DNA of 64,000 bases. It comes from an uncultured Poribacteria bacterium. Its GTDB lineage: Bacteria; Poribacteria; WGA-4E; WGA-3G. The notes beneath the pieces were generated by a model. It was not told the DNA's origin, did no database searches, and worked only from the letters and a program-made list of their open reading frames with translations. The translations under genes and the position numbers were made by a program. How positions within the stretch are numbered: the stretch's first letter is position 1; each line of letters begins with the position of its first letter. Where the stretch lies: NCBI GenBank assembly GCA_951828385.1, contig OX639973.1, forward strand, positions 1,792,470 through 1,856,469, given 5' to 3'. This document shows, piece after piece, positions 33,520-42,637 of the stretch.

Positions 33520-34578
33520 ATGTTAATCCGAACGAGAGCCCCAGTCCGCATCGATTTTGCTGGCGGGTGGAGCGACGTTGCCCTCTTCACCGAGCAGTCA
33601 AAGGGGCGCGTTGTTAACGGAGCCATCAATCGATACGCCTATGCAACACTTCGGTGTGAGCGGCAGATAACACAAGACGATTCTGTTGAACTGCAACGGA
33701 TCTTGGATAAAAGCATTCGTATCTATTCCGCAGATTTCGATACCTTCATCGAAGCAGATGATGTCCGTCAGCTTGAATATGATGGAAACATCGATTTGGT
33801 GAAGGCGGCTGTACGGCGAATGTCCATACAAATTGGCGGGTTTGATCTCATCACGCAATCCACCGCACCGCCAGGGAGTGGATTAGGCACCTCCGCATCA
33901 ATGGGCGTAGCACTCGTCGGTGCCCTTGGCGCGCTTAAGGAAGTGACCTATCTCCCATACGAATATGCTGAACTCGCGAGTACCATCGAACGTCATGAAC
34001 TCGGAATACTCGGCGGGAAACAGGACCATTACGCAAGTGCGCTCGGCGGCATCCATTTTATGGAGTTCCAAGACGAAGAGGTAAAGACCTCGCCATTGAG
34101 ATTCCCACCCCATATCCGCTACGAACTTGAAAAAAACCTCGTGCTCTGTTACACCGGGCAGTCTCGACTTTCTGGGAACATCCATCAGAACGTGACGGAC
34201 GCATATAAAAGCGAAGAACCGAGTGTTCGCAACGCACTGGAAGCCCTCAAAACCACCGCCGAGGCGACGAAAACCGCACTTATGCGAGGGCGATTAACGG
34301 AATTCGGTGAACTTCTCACCGAAAATTGGAACAACCAGAAAAAGTTGCATCCCTCTGTCACAAATGACCAGATTGATCGCCTCTTTAAAATTGCTATGAC
34401 GAATGGTGCAACCGGTGGAAAGGCCTGCGGTGCCGGCGGCGGCGGATGCCTCCTATTTTACTGTGAACCGACACGCGAACACCGCGTCCGACAAAAACTT
34501 GAAGACGCAGGCGCGCGGATCATTGATGTCAACTTCGATTTCGACGGACTTCAAATGTGGAAAACCTCAAACGATTAA
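33520..34578 (+). CDS. GHMP-family sugar kinase (heptose/fucose kinase-like)
   Basis: An ATG at 33520 with AGGAG seven bases upstream opens MLIRTRAPVRIDFAGGWSDV, the HddA-type GHMP start (APLRI...GGGTD variant). The ATP loop PPGSGLGTSAS lies at 117-127 and the C-terminal GHMP motif GGKACGAGGGGCLLFY near the end; LGILGGKQDHYASALGG is the middle motif. The 352-aa enzyme would phosphorylate a sugar at C1 or C7-phosphate derivatives such as D-glycero-D-manno-heptose 7-phosphate. MoxR follows after ten bases. Confidence 0.88.
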   Translation: MLIRTRAPVRIDFAGGWSDVALFTEQSKGRVVNGAINRYAYATLRCERQITQDDSVELQRILDKSIRIYSADFDTFIEADDVRQLEYDGNIDLVKAAVRRMSIQIGGFDLITQSTAPPGSGLGTSASMGVALVGALGALKEVTYLPYEYAELASTIERHELGILGGKQDHYASALGGIHFMEFQDEEVKTSPLRFPPHIRYELEKNLVLCYTGQSRLSGNIHQNVTDAYKSEEPSVRNALEALKTTAEATKTALMRGRLTEFGELLTENWNNQKKLHPSVTNDQIDRLFKIAMTNGATGGKACGAGGGGCLLFYCEPTREHRVRQKLEDAGARIIDVNFDFDGLQMWKTSND

Positions 34579-34588
34579 ATACAAAAAT

Positions 34589-35605
34589 ATGGAAAATAAT
34601 ACACAGACTACGCAAACCGCAACGGATATGGAAGCCGCCGAAACGTTAAAAACGGCAAGGGATAACATCTTAACAGAACTCAAAAAGCGAATCATCGGGC
34701 AGAACGAAGTCACCGAGCAACTCCTCATCGCCCTCTTCTCACAGGGACATTGCTTACTCGTAGGGGTACCGGGGTTAGCCAAGACGCTGCTCATTAGCAC
34801 CTTCGCACAGATTCTTGAACTCCCTTTCAATCGCATCCAATTTACGCCAGACCTGATGCCATCCGATATTATCGGCACTGATATTATTGAGGAAGGCGAA
34901 GCGGGGAAACGCGCTTTCCGCTTTATCAAAGGACCCGTATTTGCAAATATCGTCCTCGCCGATGAGATTAACCGAACACCCCCTAAAACACAAGCCGCAC
35001 TCTTACAAGCCATGCAGGAATATAAGGTCACTGCAGGCGGTAGAACATACGCATTGGAACGTCCGTTTTTCGTCTTGGCCACACAGAACCCCATTGAACA
35101 AGAAGGTACATACCCGTTACCAGAAGCACAACTCGACAGGTTTATGTTCCATATCACGATTGATTATCCTGATAAAGATGCTGAGAAAGAGATCGTGATG
35201 ACGACAACAGCAGCGTATGAACCGGAGATAAAAGCCGTTATTACAGGCGAAGAAGTCTTGCAAATACAGCAGGTCGTCCGGAAAGTTCCTATAGCGGAGG
35301 CGATTGTAGACTATGCCGTGGAATTGAACCGTCAGACGCGTCCCTCTGCAGATGCCCATGATTTTATCCAAGATTGGGTCCAATGGGGTGCCGGACCGAG
35401 AGCATCACAATATCTTGTTCTCGGTGCAAAGGCACGTGCGATTCTCCAGGGACGCTATCATGTCTCATACGAGGATATCAAAGCGGTCGCGATACCGGTA
35501 CTCCGACACCGAATTCTGACGAACTTCAACGCCGAAGCCGACGGTATTACAAGTCTGGATATTATCAATAGACTGTTGGAAAAGGTTGAACCACCAGCCG
35601 TGTAA
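34589..35605 (+). CDS. MoxR-family AAA+ ATPase
   Basis: The ATG at 34589 gives 338 aa. Motifs are Walker A GVPGLAKT (59-66), Walker B IVLADEINRTPPKTQAALLQ, sensor ATQNPIEQEGTYPLPEAQLD and C-terminal lid (GASPRA-type GPRASQYLVLGAKA). MoxR ATPases act as chaperones that mature metal-containing or secreted complexes, usually with a DUF58/vWA partner; the likely partner gene is at 11018, far away. It lies ten bases after the GHMP kinase. The leader has no Shine-Dalgarno sequence (CAAAAATATG). Confidence 0.92.
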   Translation: MENNTQTTQTATDMEAAETLKTARDNILTELKKRIIGQNEVTEQLLIALFSQGHCLLVGVPGLAKTLLISTFAQILELPFNRIQFTPDLMPSDIIGTDIIEEGEAGKRAFRFIKGPVFANIVLADEINRTPPKTQAALLQAMQEYKVTAGGRTYALERPFFVLATQNPIEQEGTYPLPEAQLDRFMFHITIDYPDKDAEKEIVMTTTAAYEPEIKAVITGEEVLQIQQVVRKVPIAEAIVDYAVELNRQTRPSADAHDFIQDWVQWGAGPRASQYLVLGAKARAILQGRYHVSYEDIKAVAIPVLRHRILTNFNAEADGITSLDIINRLLEKVEPPAV

Positions 35606-35629
35606 TAAGCGGAGGTTTTAGACAGAGTT

Positions 35630-35848
35630 ATGCGTGCAATTGATACTTTCAAAGTGGATAAGGGAACGCTTTCTGTACTATCCTCTTTTGAAGAAGCCGA
35701 TGAGGCTGACAAAGCATATTGGCATTCTAAAACGCCGCAGGAACGTATGGAGGCCCTTGAATTGATGCGGCAGATTAACTATGGCTACGATCCAACTACC
35801 GAACGACTTCAAAGAGTTCTTGAAATTGCTGAACTCACACCAAGTTGA
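35630..35848 (+). CDS. Small protein overlapping a nucleotidyltransferase gene
   Basis: The 72-aa acidic protein reads MRAIDTFKVDKGTLSVLSSF and has TPQERMEALELMRQINYGYD. It overlaps the following nucleotidyltransferase gene by 68 bases in another frame. Such short helical proteins commonly precede MNT-type nucleotidyltransferases in putative toxin-antitoxin pairs; the role of this one is inferred from position. GCGGAGGTTTT precedes the ATG. Confidence 0.7.
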   Translation: MRAIDTFKVDKGTLSVLSSFEEADEADKAYWHSKTPQERMEALELMRQINYGYDPTTERLQRVLEIAELTPS

Positions 35849-36227
35849 ATATCTTCTCATCGGGGGGTACGCCGTTAGCTACCATGGACATCCACGTACA
35901 ACCGCTGACATGGATATCTGGATTGCAATTCAGAAAGAGAATGCCGAAAAAATGGTTACTGTTTTGAAAGAATTTGGTTTTGACGCACCCCAATTAACCG
36001 CTGACCTCTTTTTGAGACAGAATCAAATTATCCGAATGGGGACCCCTCCAATGAGAATTGAACTTTTAACAACAATCTCTGGAGTCCGTTTTGAAGAATG
36101 TTATTCAGAACGCATTATTGGTGTCGTCGATGATGTTGAGATCCAAATTATCAATCTTGAACATCTGAAACGCAACAAACAAGCCAGCGGAAGGCAAAAA
36201 GATTTAGATGATTTAGAGCATCTTTAA
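35781..36227 (+). CDS. Nucleotidyltransferase (DUF6036/AbiEii-MNT-like)
   Basis: The 148-aa protein has the minimal nucleotidyltransferase pattern YLLIGGYAVSYHGHPRTTAD then MDIWI: Gly-Gly loop, His, PRTT and the catalytic Asp-x-Asp. Beyond is EIQIINLEHLKRNKQASGR and KDLDDLEHL. Members modify RNA or proteins by NMP transfer and serve as toxins or antitoxins in AbiE or HEPN/MNT modules. It overlaps the 72-aa gene, so the two are probably one pair. Confidence 0.82.
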   Translation: MATIQLPNDFKEFLKLLNSHQVEYLLIGGYAVSYHGHPRTTADMDIWIAIQKENAEKMVTVLKEFGFDAPQLTADLFLRQNQIIRMGTPPMRIELLTTISGVRFEECYSERIIGVVDDVEIQIINLEHLKRNKQASGRQKDLDDLEHL

Positions 36228-36310
36228 AACTCAAATCTTGAAAGCGAACCACGGAAGGAGCAGGGCTCATCCGCTTGTCCTAATGACATGGTGTTCACGG
36301 GCCATTTTTG

Positions 36311-37687
36311 ATGAAAATTGCAATTATAGGAACAGGATACGTCGGTTTAACCACAACGGTGGTCCTCTCTTATCTCAACCATGATGTCGCCGCGGTGGAT
36401 AAAGATGAAAACAAATTAACGCTGTTGCACGAAGGCAAAAGTCCGATCCATGAACCCGGCATCCAGAACCTCCTTGAGGAAGTGTGGCATACGATCCGTT
36501 TCACACCGAGCGTAGCGGAAGTTGTACCGGAAGCGGAACTAATCCTAATTGCTGTCGGAACACCACCGAAGCAGAACGGTGAGGCGGATACGCGACATGT
36601 CGAACAAGCCGCGAGAGAAGTCGCACAAGTCTGCCTACCCAATAAGCATTACACGCTTGTCGTCAAATCCACAGTTCCGATCGGCACCAACCAACGTGTC
36701 GCTGAGGTTGTAGAGGAAGTATTCTCGGAACGACGGATCCGAGGGAATATCTCTGTCGCTTCAAATCCAGAATTCTTACAAGAGGGTTTGGCACTACAAG
36801 GCGCGTTCTATCCGGACCGGATTGTCGTCGGGGCAAACAGTGATGAAGCCGTTGATACCTTGCGTCGCCTCTATCAACCCATCCTTGAACAGACCTTTGA
36901 CCCGCCAAGCGAGTTCCCACGTCCATCCGCTTACCACTTGCCACCGATGATGACAACGGATCCGAACAGTGCTGAAATGATTAAATATGCAGCGAACACT
37001 TTCCTCGCGCTTAAAATCAGTTTTATTAATGAGATCGCTGGACTCTGTGAGGAAGTTGCTGCGGATGTAACAGAAGTCGCTCGTGGTATTGGACTCGATG
37101 CGCGTATCGGACACCTATTTCTACGAGCAGGTCTCGGTTGGGGCGGCAGCTGCTATCCGAAAGATACCGCCGCACTCTTAGGGGTCGCAGCACAATCTGG
37201 ATACGAGATGCCGATTACAGAAGCCGCACGCACCGTCAACTTCCGTCAACCGGAACGTATCGTTGAAAAGTTGCGGGGGATGCTCCGGACCCTTGAAGGT
37301 AAAACCATCGGTATCCTCGGCCTCGCCTTTAAGCCGAACACCGATGACATTCGAGAAGCACCCGCACTTGACATCATCCGCGAACTGATCGCTAACGGCG
37401 CAATTGTCCGCGCACACGATCCGATCGCTATCGCAAACGCCCGGCGTGCTTTAAGTGAAAAGCATGAAATGGACAACAGACTGCACTTCATCGAAGATGT
37501 TTACGAACTTTCCTACGACGCAGACGCATTGGTGCTTGTCACGGAATGGGACCTTTATCATAAACTCGAACTGCGTAGACTCGCTAAGCAGATGAAGACC
37601 GCTATTCTTATTGATGGCCGTAATGTTTATTCGCCAGAAGAAGCACGCGCTGCAGGTTTCCACTACATCGGGATCGGCAGAGCGTAG
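36311..37687 (+). CDS. ugd: UDP-glucose 6-dehydrogenase
   Basis: The 458-aa protein opens with the Rossmann loop GTGYVGLTTTVVLS. Other landmarks are AVGTPPKQNGEADTRHV, STVPIGTNQRVAE, SNPEFLQEGLAL and the catalytic Cys281 in GWGGSCYPKDT; GLAFKPNTDDIREAPA lies in the C-terminal domain. It oxidises UDP-glucose to UDP-glucuronate, a precursor of acidic polysaccharides. A loop of about 15 residues (PPSEFPRPSAYHLPP) is longer than in most homologues. The ATG at 36311 is preferred over the adjoining TTG. Confidence 0.94.
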   Translation: MKIAIIGTGYVGLTTTVVLSYLNHDVAAVDKDENKLTLLHEGKSPIHEPGIQNLLEEVWHTIRFTPSVAEVVPEAELILIAVGTPPKQNGEADTRHVEQAAREVAQVCLPNKHYTLVVKSTVPIGTNQRVAEVVEEVFSERRIRGNISVASNPEFLQEGLALQGAFYPDRIVVGANSDEAVDTLRRLYQPILEQTFDPPSEFPRPSAYHLPPMMTTDPNSAEMIKYAANTFLALKISFINEIAGLCEEVAADVTEVARGIGLDARIGHLFLRAGLGWGGSCYPKDTAALLGVAAQSGYEMPITEAARTVNFRQPERIVEKLRGMLRTLEGKTIGILGLAFKPNTDDIREAPALDIIRELIANGAIVRAHDPIAIANARRALSEKHEMDNRLHFIEDVYELSYDADALVLVTEWDLYHKLELRRLAKQMKTAILIDGRNVYSPEEARAAGFHYIGIGRA

Positions 37688-37719
37688 AGGCATTCGGGGT
37701 TACAAATCCCTCCCAGAAT

Positions 37720-38289
37720 ATGGACGCTTTTAAACAACCGGAACCCTTTGATAAAAATTGGCAACGCTATTGCCCACAAAAGCCGTTTCCACCGTATCGC
37801 CATATACCCGGTGTCACGCCACATCCGATTCGCGACCCGCTCGGACACAGTTACGCGATAGAAGAGGAACACGACGCTGAACCGCTGTCCCCGGAATACT
37901 GGAGACAAAACGAGGATTACCTCTACGGTGTAGATCTCTACAATTTCGCCTATTGGTGGGAAGCACACGAGGCATGGGAAGGACTATGGCACCAAGCAGA
38001 AGACACATACCGTCTCTTCCTTCAAGGGTTAATTCAAGTATCAGCATCTTTAATTAAATACCACATGCGGATGTTACGTCCGCTGCGTACGCTTTCTACC
38101 GCGGGCCGCGATAAATTACGGCAAGTTGTCGTTGAATGCGACGATGCATCGGGTAATTATATGGGGCTCAATCTACCAGATTTTTTGGACACCGCCGATG
38201 CCTTCTTTGCCCCTTTCTTTCACGACACCGTTCCAGAAACCACCTACCATCAAGATTCGGTCAAACCGCTGATACTCCTGGAACATTGA
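37720..38289 (+). CDS. DUF309 domain protein
   Basis: The 189-aa protein contains the DUF309 motif YWWEAHEAWEGLWHQAED and RLFLQGLIQVSASLIKYH: two His residues and a Trp/Glu pattern typical of this helical family. Residues 1-70 are rich in proline and aromatic residues and are family-variable. DUF309 proteins are of unknown function. It follows ugd by 32 bases, so it may be co-transcribed. Confidence 0.82.
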   Translation: MDAFKQPEPFDKNWQRYCPQKPFPPYRHIPGVTPHPIRDPLGHSYAIEEEHDAEPLSPEYWRQNEDYLYGVDLYNFAYWWEAHEAWEGLWHQAEDTYRLFLQGLIQVSASLIKYHMRMLRPLRTLSTAGRDKLRQVVVECDDASGNYMGLNLPDFLDTADAFFAPFFHDTVPETTYHQDSVKPLILLEH

Positions 38290-38325
38290 CGTTAATCCCC
38301 ACCTACCTATTTTGAGGAAAGCGAC

Positions 38326-38613
38326 ATGCCGACATTCTTTCCTTTTCTCATCTTTAGTTGTGTGTGTATTTTCATTGTCGCGTTGTTGTTTGTCCTATTT
38401 AAGATTGCGGCATATTTCGGCAGGAGCGATGCTGATGAATTTCGGGCTGTTAGGTGTCCACAATGCCAAACCCGACGAAAACCAGAAAAAACCGGCAAAA
38501 TCAGAAATCTTGTTGAACTTGAGATGCGCTGCCCGCGGTGCGGATTCATCTCATGGGATATTCCACCGAAAACGAACCTATCCACACGTCCTACCGATCG
38601 CGATAATCTCTAA
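38326..38613 (+). CDS. Small membrane-anchored zinc-ribbon protein
   Basis: GAGGAAAGCG precedes the ATG. The 95-aa protein has one N-terminal membrane helix (about 5-28, FLIFSCVCIFIVALLFVLF), and then a zinc ribbon (CPQC at about 45-48 and CPRC at about 70-73). The last four bases overlap the end of the BNR gene on the opposite strand. Zinc ribbons of this kind can be regulators or structural modules; the role is unknown. Confidence 0.75.
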   Translation: MPTFFPFLIFSCVCIFIVALLFVLFKIAAYFGRSDADEFRAVRCPQCQTRRKPEKTGKIRNLVELEMRCPRCGFISWDIPPKTNLSTRPTDRDNL

Positions 38614-39674
38614 ACCGGTCGCCACCGAATAATGCAGAAGTGCGAATTTCCTGTGGCGTTTTCCCATTTACTCACATCGCCGTAACAGGAACCGATGAAA
38701 GTCAATATCTCTTCACCATCTAAACAAATGTGTCGCGGGAAGCCTGCAACATGTCCGTGACAGAGGTAGTAAACTTCATCCGACCAAGTTTTGCCATTGT
38801 CATCACTTACCATCGCACGACCACTACCGAGTTCTCTTGGATAACGGTGGTCATACGCCACAACAGCGCGGTTGTTAGAAAGCCCAACTGCTGCACCGTG
38901 GCATTGTCCATGCACGCTGGTCAGTTGACGGAGGTTTGTCCATGTCGCACCGTTGTCCACCGAGTCGGCAAGGAAAACGGTTTTGTTCGTATGCGGTTGA
39001 TCCGGTGGTCCAGGTTGATACCGGATGACTGCAAGCAGCTGCCCGGGAAAAAGTTCTGCCATGTTGACTTCATTGCCGTAGTCCGACAAAAAAAAGCGGT
39101 TTGAAAAAGTGTGTCCGTTATCGTCAGAAACAAAGACATAAGTGGGGTTCGTGCCTTCGTAAAACGGATCATCACGCCTTTTGATAGGCAAGAGAAGCCT
39201 GCCATCACTGAGTCGTGTCAGGCTTGCACCAGCGACGGTCTTCTGAAATGGCGCGACATCAATTTCACTTGTCTGTTCCCACGTCCCACCTTCATCGTCA
39301 GATACCCAGACAGTGGGTGGTTGTTCTTCACCGCGCTGACTCACGTTAATCAGCTGTCCCTGTCTGTTCGCTTGCAACAACCACCCACTGAATCCGAACG
39401 CGGAAGGATCCCTATTGAGGTGTTCCCAGGTCCTACCGCCATCTATGGACTTGGAGATGATAGTGTGCTGGACTGCATAGATAGTTCCATCGGGAGCCAA
39501 AGCAAGATTCAATCCTTGGTAATGCGCTTCCGGGTCCAAAGGCATACGGGTTTTCTCCACTGGAACCTTGTTTAGCACACCATCGCGGGCATGGAGAATA
39601 TAATCGCCCGCTTGCATATCGCTCAATTGGCTTGGGGTAACAACAACGCCTCCCATGTTTTCAGTTGATAGCAT
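38610..39674 (-). CDS. BNR/Asp-box (sialidase-like) protein
   Basis: The 354-aa protein has five Asp-box repeats of the S-x-D-x-G-x-T-W type: SKSIDGGRTWEHL, VSDDEGGTWEQ, VSDDNGHTFSNRF, DSVDNGATWTNL, VSDDNGKTWSDE. That predicts a six-bladed beta propeller as in sialidases and other glycan-binding proteins. No signal peptide is seen. Strong AAGGAGTCC precedes the ATG. Catalytic residues of true sialidases are not obvious, so exo-alpha-sialidase activity is not claimed. Confidence 0.83.
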   Translation of the reverse strand: MLSTENMGGVVVTPSQLSDMQAGDYILHARDGVLNKVPVEKTRMPLDPEAHYQGLNLALAPDGTIYAVQHTIISKSIDGGRTWEHLNRDPSAFGFSGWLLQANRQGQLINVSQRGEEQPPTVWVSDDEGGTWEQTSEIDVAPFQKTVAGASLTRLSDGRLLLPIKRRDDPFYEGTNPTYVFVSDDNGHTFSNRFFLSDYGNEVNMAELFPGQLLAVIRYQPGPPDQPHTNKTVFLADSVDNGATWTNLRQLTSVHGQCHGAAVGLSNNRAVVAYDHRYPRELGSGRAMVSDDNGKTWSDEVYYLCHGHVAGFPRHICLDGEEILTFIGSCYGDVSKWENATGNSHFCIIRWRPV

Positions 39675-39809
39675 TTGCGGACTCCTTCTACAGCAAATTT
39701 TCTCTTGTCTAACGCGATAACTTATGGCAAAATGTATGACACAGCTTATCCTGCTAATTTACACGATAGCACCGAACGATGCAAGCCATATTTGACGGAA
39801 AAGAAATAC

Positions 39810-40490
39810 ATGAACATATTTGATGCAACTCGGAAATTTTACAATGCGGCAGGTGTCCACCCGACGACTGATCCCGATGACTCAAGATCGAAATTTGCTG
39901 TTGATAGGTACAAAGACCACCTGCCTAAACTGATAAAGCCTGGTATACGTGCATTAGACTTAGGCTGCAATGCAGGACGGTTTACCTTTGCTATGGAAGA
40001 CATGGGCGCAATAGCCATCGGTATTGACTTCGCAGAGATTCCACTCCGCCACGCCAAAAAAGTGGCACTCAGAAGAAGAAGTCAATGTCAATTTAATATC
40101 GGGGATATGGCTGCTCTACCTTACAAAGAGGATTCTTTTGATCTTGCGTTGCTCCCACACAATATTGGGTACTTACCTTACCAGACGCTGGAGAGCCTGT
40201 CAGTCCAGCTTAAACGGATTCTATCAGATAACGGCATTTTCGTTGTAACTATGCACGATGAATTAGTCAAAAGGGCAGGAGAGGAAACTCTTCCAGAACG
40301 ATACGATGTCCAGACCGGTTTGATAGGAGGAAGTCGTACAATTCCAGACAAAGGTACGTACGCGTCGCCATGGTACTTCTGGACAGTCGCCTTTGCTAAG
40401 TACATTGTTGAGAAGCATCTGCCTTTAGAAGAGGTAGAGCAGGTAGAAGAGAATAGATATGTGTTGGTGTTCCGTAACAGAAAGGGATGA
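39810..40490 (+). CDS. Class I SAM-dependent methyltransferase
   Basis: The core begins with ALDLGCNAGRFTFAMEDMGA (SAM loop, motif I) and IGIDFAEIPLRHAKK, then GDMAALPYKEDSFDLALLPH (motif IV region) and LKRILSDNGIFVVTMHDE. The chosen start is ATG 39810 (GGAAAAG upstream), giving 226 aa; earlier ATGs at 39732 or 39675 extend the protein without homology. The divergent BNR gene begins right beside it. Small-molecule methylation is expected; substrate unknown. Confidence 0.8.
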   Translation: MNIFDATRKFYNAAGVHPTTDPDDSRSKFAVDRYKDHLPKLIKPGIRALDLGCNAGRFTFAMEDMGAIAIGIDFAEIPLRHAKKVALRRRSQCQFNIGDMAALPYKEDSFDLALLPHNIGYLPYQTLESLSVQLKRILSDNGIFVVTMHDELVKRAGEETLPERYDVQTGLIGGSRTIPDKGTYASPWYFWTVAFAKYIVEKHLPLEEVEQVEENRYVLVFRNRKG

Positions 40491-40733
40491 AGACTTTCGT
40501 GTGATCTTCTCATACATTGATGTCATTTCGGTACGAAAAGAAATGAAGCAATTTCTCACGACTACGCGAACAAAATTTGTTAGTTAGACGTTTCGGACTC
40601 ATAGATTAGCAAATTGGACACAGCGGTCTAACGATGGATTCCAACGACAGGCCAGTTTTGCCCCTCAGGACGAACACCGCAGCCCGATGCCGGTAGAGTC
40701 AATAGAATAGTCAGCAGAATTTATTTATAATCA

Positions 40734-41258
40734 CTATAGAGTATCAAGTACTGAATTCATTGTAGGACACCATTCTTCATACCCATGAGTAGACAATCCT
40801 ATTTTTGTGCTATATTTAGCTCCTAAATAGGGGATTGCCTGCATTGTAACATACATACCTAAATTGTCCATGTAGAAACGAAAAGTTTCATGGGTCAGCA
40901 CAGGTAATTGTTCCCAAGGCGTGCTTTCAAATACACCTTTGATAAAATATGGGTATTTTGGTGAGTCTTCCGAATACATACCAATTAATGATATTTCTTT
41001 GTCTGTATGATTCTCCTTGATATATGCTACTTCAAGTTCTGTATTGATATCTTGCCAGTCAGATCGAAAAGCAAATACAGTACATCCTTGGATGGGACGG
41101 GTAAATTTACCTATTGCCTCAATTGAAGCACCGTTTTCAGCGAAATCAGGATACCTGATGTCATCTCTCTGAATCACTGGGGACGTGAATAAAGATAAAA
41201 AACGAGCAGGAATCTCCTCAAAGGTATCATCCGGCATAGCCTCATCCGATATTAGCAA
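40734..41258 (-). CDS. Hypothetical protein
   Basis: The 174-aa soluble protein starts with TTG (MLISDEAMPDDTF) and an in-frame stop lies about 50 bases upstream, so the start could be further in. Visible features are a GCTVFAFRSDWQDINTEL segment and acidic and aromatic regions. No signal peptide or membrane helix is seen. I do not recognise the family. It lies in a gene-poor, decaying stretch. Confidence 0.55.
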   Translation of the reverse strand: MLISDEAMPDDTFEEIPARFLSLFTSPVIQRDDIRYPDFAENGASIEAIGKFTRPIQGCTVFAFRSDWQDINTELEVAYIKENHTDKEISLIGMYSEDSPKYPYFIKGVFESTPWEQLPVLTHETFRFYMDNLGMYVTMQAIPYLGAKYSTKIGLSTHGYEEWCPTMNSVLDTL

Positions 41259-41397
41259 TACAGTCTTTTTTATTATTTCTATATCCCTTGTATATATGAG
41301 GTTATCCTATCAGTTAAATCTCCATGGTAACTTCACATAGCTGCGGTGAGCATTTGGATATACTGTAACAAGCGGAAGTTTATTTACGAATCAGAAT

Positions 41398-41758
41398 TTA
41401 GTCTCGCCGTATCTGTGAAGGGGACACTCCCATGAAAAACTCGTAGATCTCAATTACCTTATCAGGGTTCGTGATAAACCACTCTCTTGCCCGATTTATA
41501 TCCTCTGGTGGTATGTGTTTGCCGCGCAGTTTTAAGGCTATGTGTATCCCACTTTCTAACTTTATTTCCTCATTTGTTCTCAGTAAAAGCTCGGTTATGA
41601 CCTTATGCACGAATATCGCGTGCGAGATCGGTATTTACCCTACCAGAAATAGCGTCAGAAACATGTTCATTAAATCGGTGATTTACGTCTCCGATAGTTT
41701 TTCCGACATACTGCTTCCCATTCACCAGATTGGTGATGAGATAAATTTTGCCATTCAA
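41398..41758 (-). pseudogene. GIY-YIG/T5orf172-like gene broken by a frameshift
   Basis: Frame 1 (41603-41758, TTG start with AAGAGGT upstream) reads a GIY-YIG half: KIYLITNLVNGKQYVGKTIG, then NHRFNEHV, and stops. Frame 2 (41398-41610) continues VITELLLRTNEEIKLESGIH then AREWFITNP, matching the C-terminal half of the T5orf172/GIY-YIG-like gene at 55288 (LIIRTDDCEALETEIH, VEWFLTNP). The two frames overlap and differ by one base; no slippery site is seen. A single indel explains it, so the gene is probably dead. Confidence 0.78.
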
Positions 41759-41834
41759 GGTATTTACCTCTTATTTAAAATCAATTGTTATTAAGTGTTC
41801 ACGTAGTTCCATCAGTCCAGTTCCCGATACAACT

Positions 41835-41937
41835 TATAGTAAAACTTGGAATTAATAGGACACTCTGTACCAGTTCGGTTAGGAAACCGAACCTACCGAG
41901 TGATGAAAGTGTCTCTTTATTTTTACGATTCACTATA
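41835..41937. mobile_element. MITE, TATAGTAAAAC family, copy 1
   Basis: The 103-bp element starts TATAGTAAAACTTGGAATTA and ends TTTTTACGATTCACTATA. Inside is GTTCGGTT-AGG-AAACCGAAC. The end blocks AATTAAT, CACTCT, GTGTCT and TTTATTTTT match copy 2 (61271-61396) in reverse. Outer TA dinucleotides suggest TA target duplication. Confidence 0.7.
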
Positions 41938-41996
41938 GTTTCGGTAGAGACCACGCCAAGCATCGCGGATCGTATTTTCTACTAACTACGCTCCTA

Positions 41997-42398
41997 TATA
42001 GTTTACCACATAATTTTTCCAATATCAAGGAAGAGTGCGTTTGTGAAAGTTGTCAAACTACCTTGTTTTTGTCCAATAAGTGCAGGAAACCATATCGTTT
42101 CTGATAAGGCACAAACCCGCACACCCATTGAGAAAATAGCATCTCAAAAGGTCTCAAAGCACTTCTACACACCTTTGAGACTAAAAGGAACCAAAACCAC
42201 GATTTTTATCGCTTTTTTCCAGCACGAAAGATGCCTTGAAAAAGTGAATGCCCAGTTATGATAAGGGTTTCAAAGGTACGGTATTGTAATTTGAGACTTT
42301 TTGACCCTTGTTGAAAGCAGACAAGCACTGGGATTGATGGTTTCCTTTCATTGATCAACTGGATCCCAATGTGCTTGGACGAAAAAAAGGAAACTATA
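41997..42398. mobile_element. 402-bp insertion with TATAGTTT inverted ends, in a methyltransferase gene
   Basis: The left end TATAGTTTACC is matched by the right end GGAAACTATA in reverse, with TA at both limits. It cuts the methyltransferase frame just after the SAM-binding half. The interior holds no recognisable transposase; short frames are low complexity. This looks like a non-autonomous TA-inserting element, but the limits are inferred from the end repeats only. Confidence 0.5.
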
Positions 42399-42637
42399 GT
42401 AAAGCTTACAACAGATTTTGGTTCAAGCTTGATTTTTTCCTCAGCAAAAGCCGTGTATGTTGCATGAATATCTAAATGAATGACATCATAGCCGGCTCGA
42501 CAAAATTCAAGCGTATAACGCCCCGGTCCGCCACCTGCATCTAAAATCTTACCTGTCGCAGGCAGGTGTTTCCGGAGATAATGCATCGTGACTAAAAACT
42601 CCAATTCACCAGTTTCGACTTCATTTTTTTTCTTCAT
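42206..42637 (-). pseudogene. Methyltransferase cut by an insertion
   Basis: Residues about 20-80 form a SAM-binding fold start: LRKHLPATGKILDAGGGPGR, then YTLEFCRAGYDVIHLDI and FAEEKIKLEPKSV. The family-like part then stops and runs into sequence coded by the 402-bp insertion (41997-42398). The remaining frame (SFFSSKHIGIQLINERKP on) is not methyltransferase-like. The methyltransferase is therefore truncated after motif I. Confidence 0.75.

Noticed and set aside
34403-34588. Long N-terminal extension of the MoxR protein
   Set aside because: The extension overlaps the GHMP kinase in another frame and lacks MoxR similarity; the ATG at 34589 is adjacent to the kinase stop.
38312-38632. Second frame over the zinc-ribbon gene
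   Set aside because: The other frame has a membrane helix, a zinc ribbon and a ribosome-binding site; this one has none.
42043-42261. Plus-strand frame inside the 402-bp insertion
   Set aside because: No transposase motif or ribosome-binding site; composition is that of a spacer.
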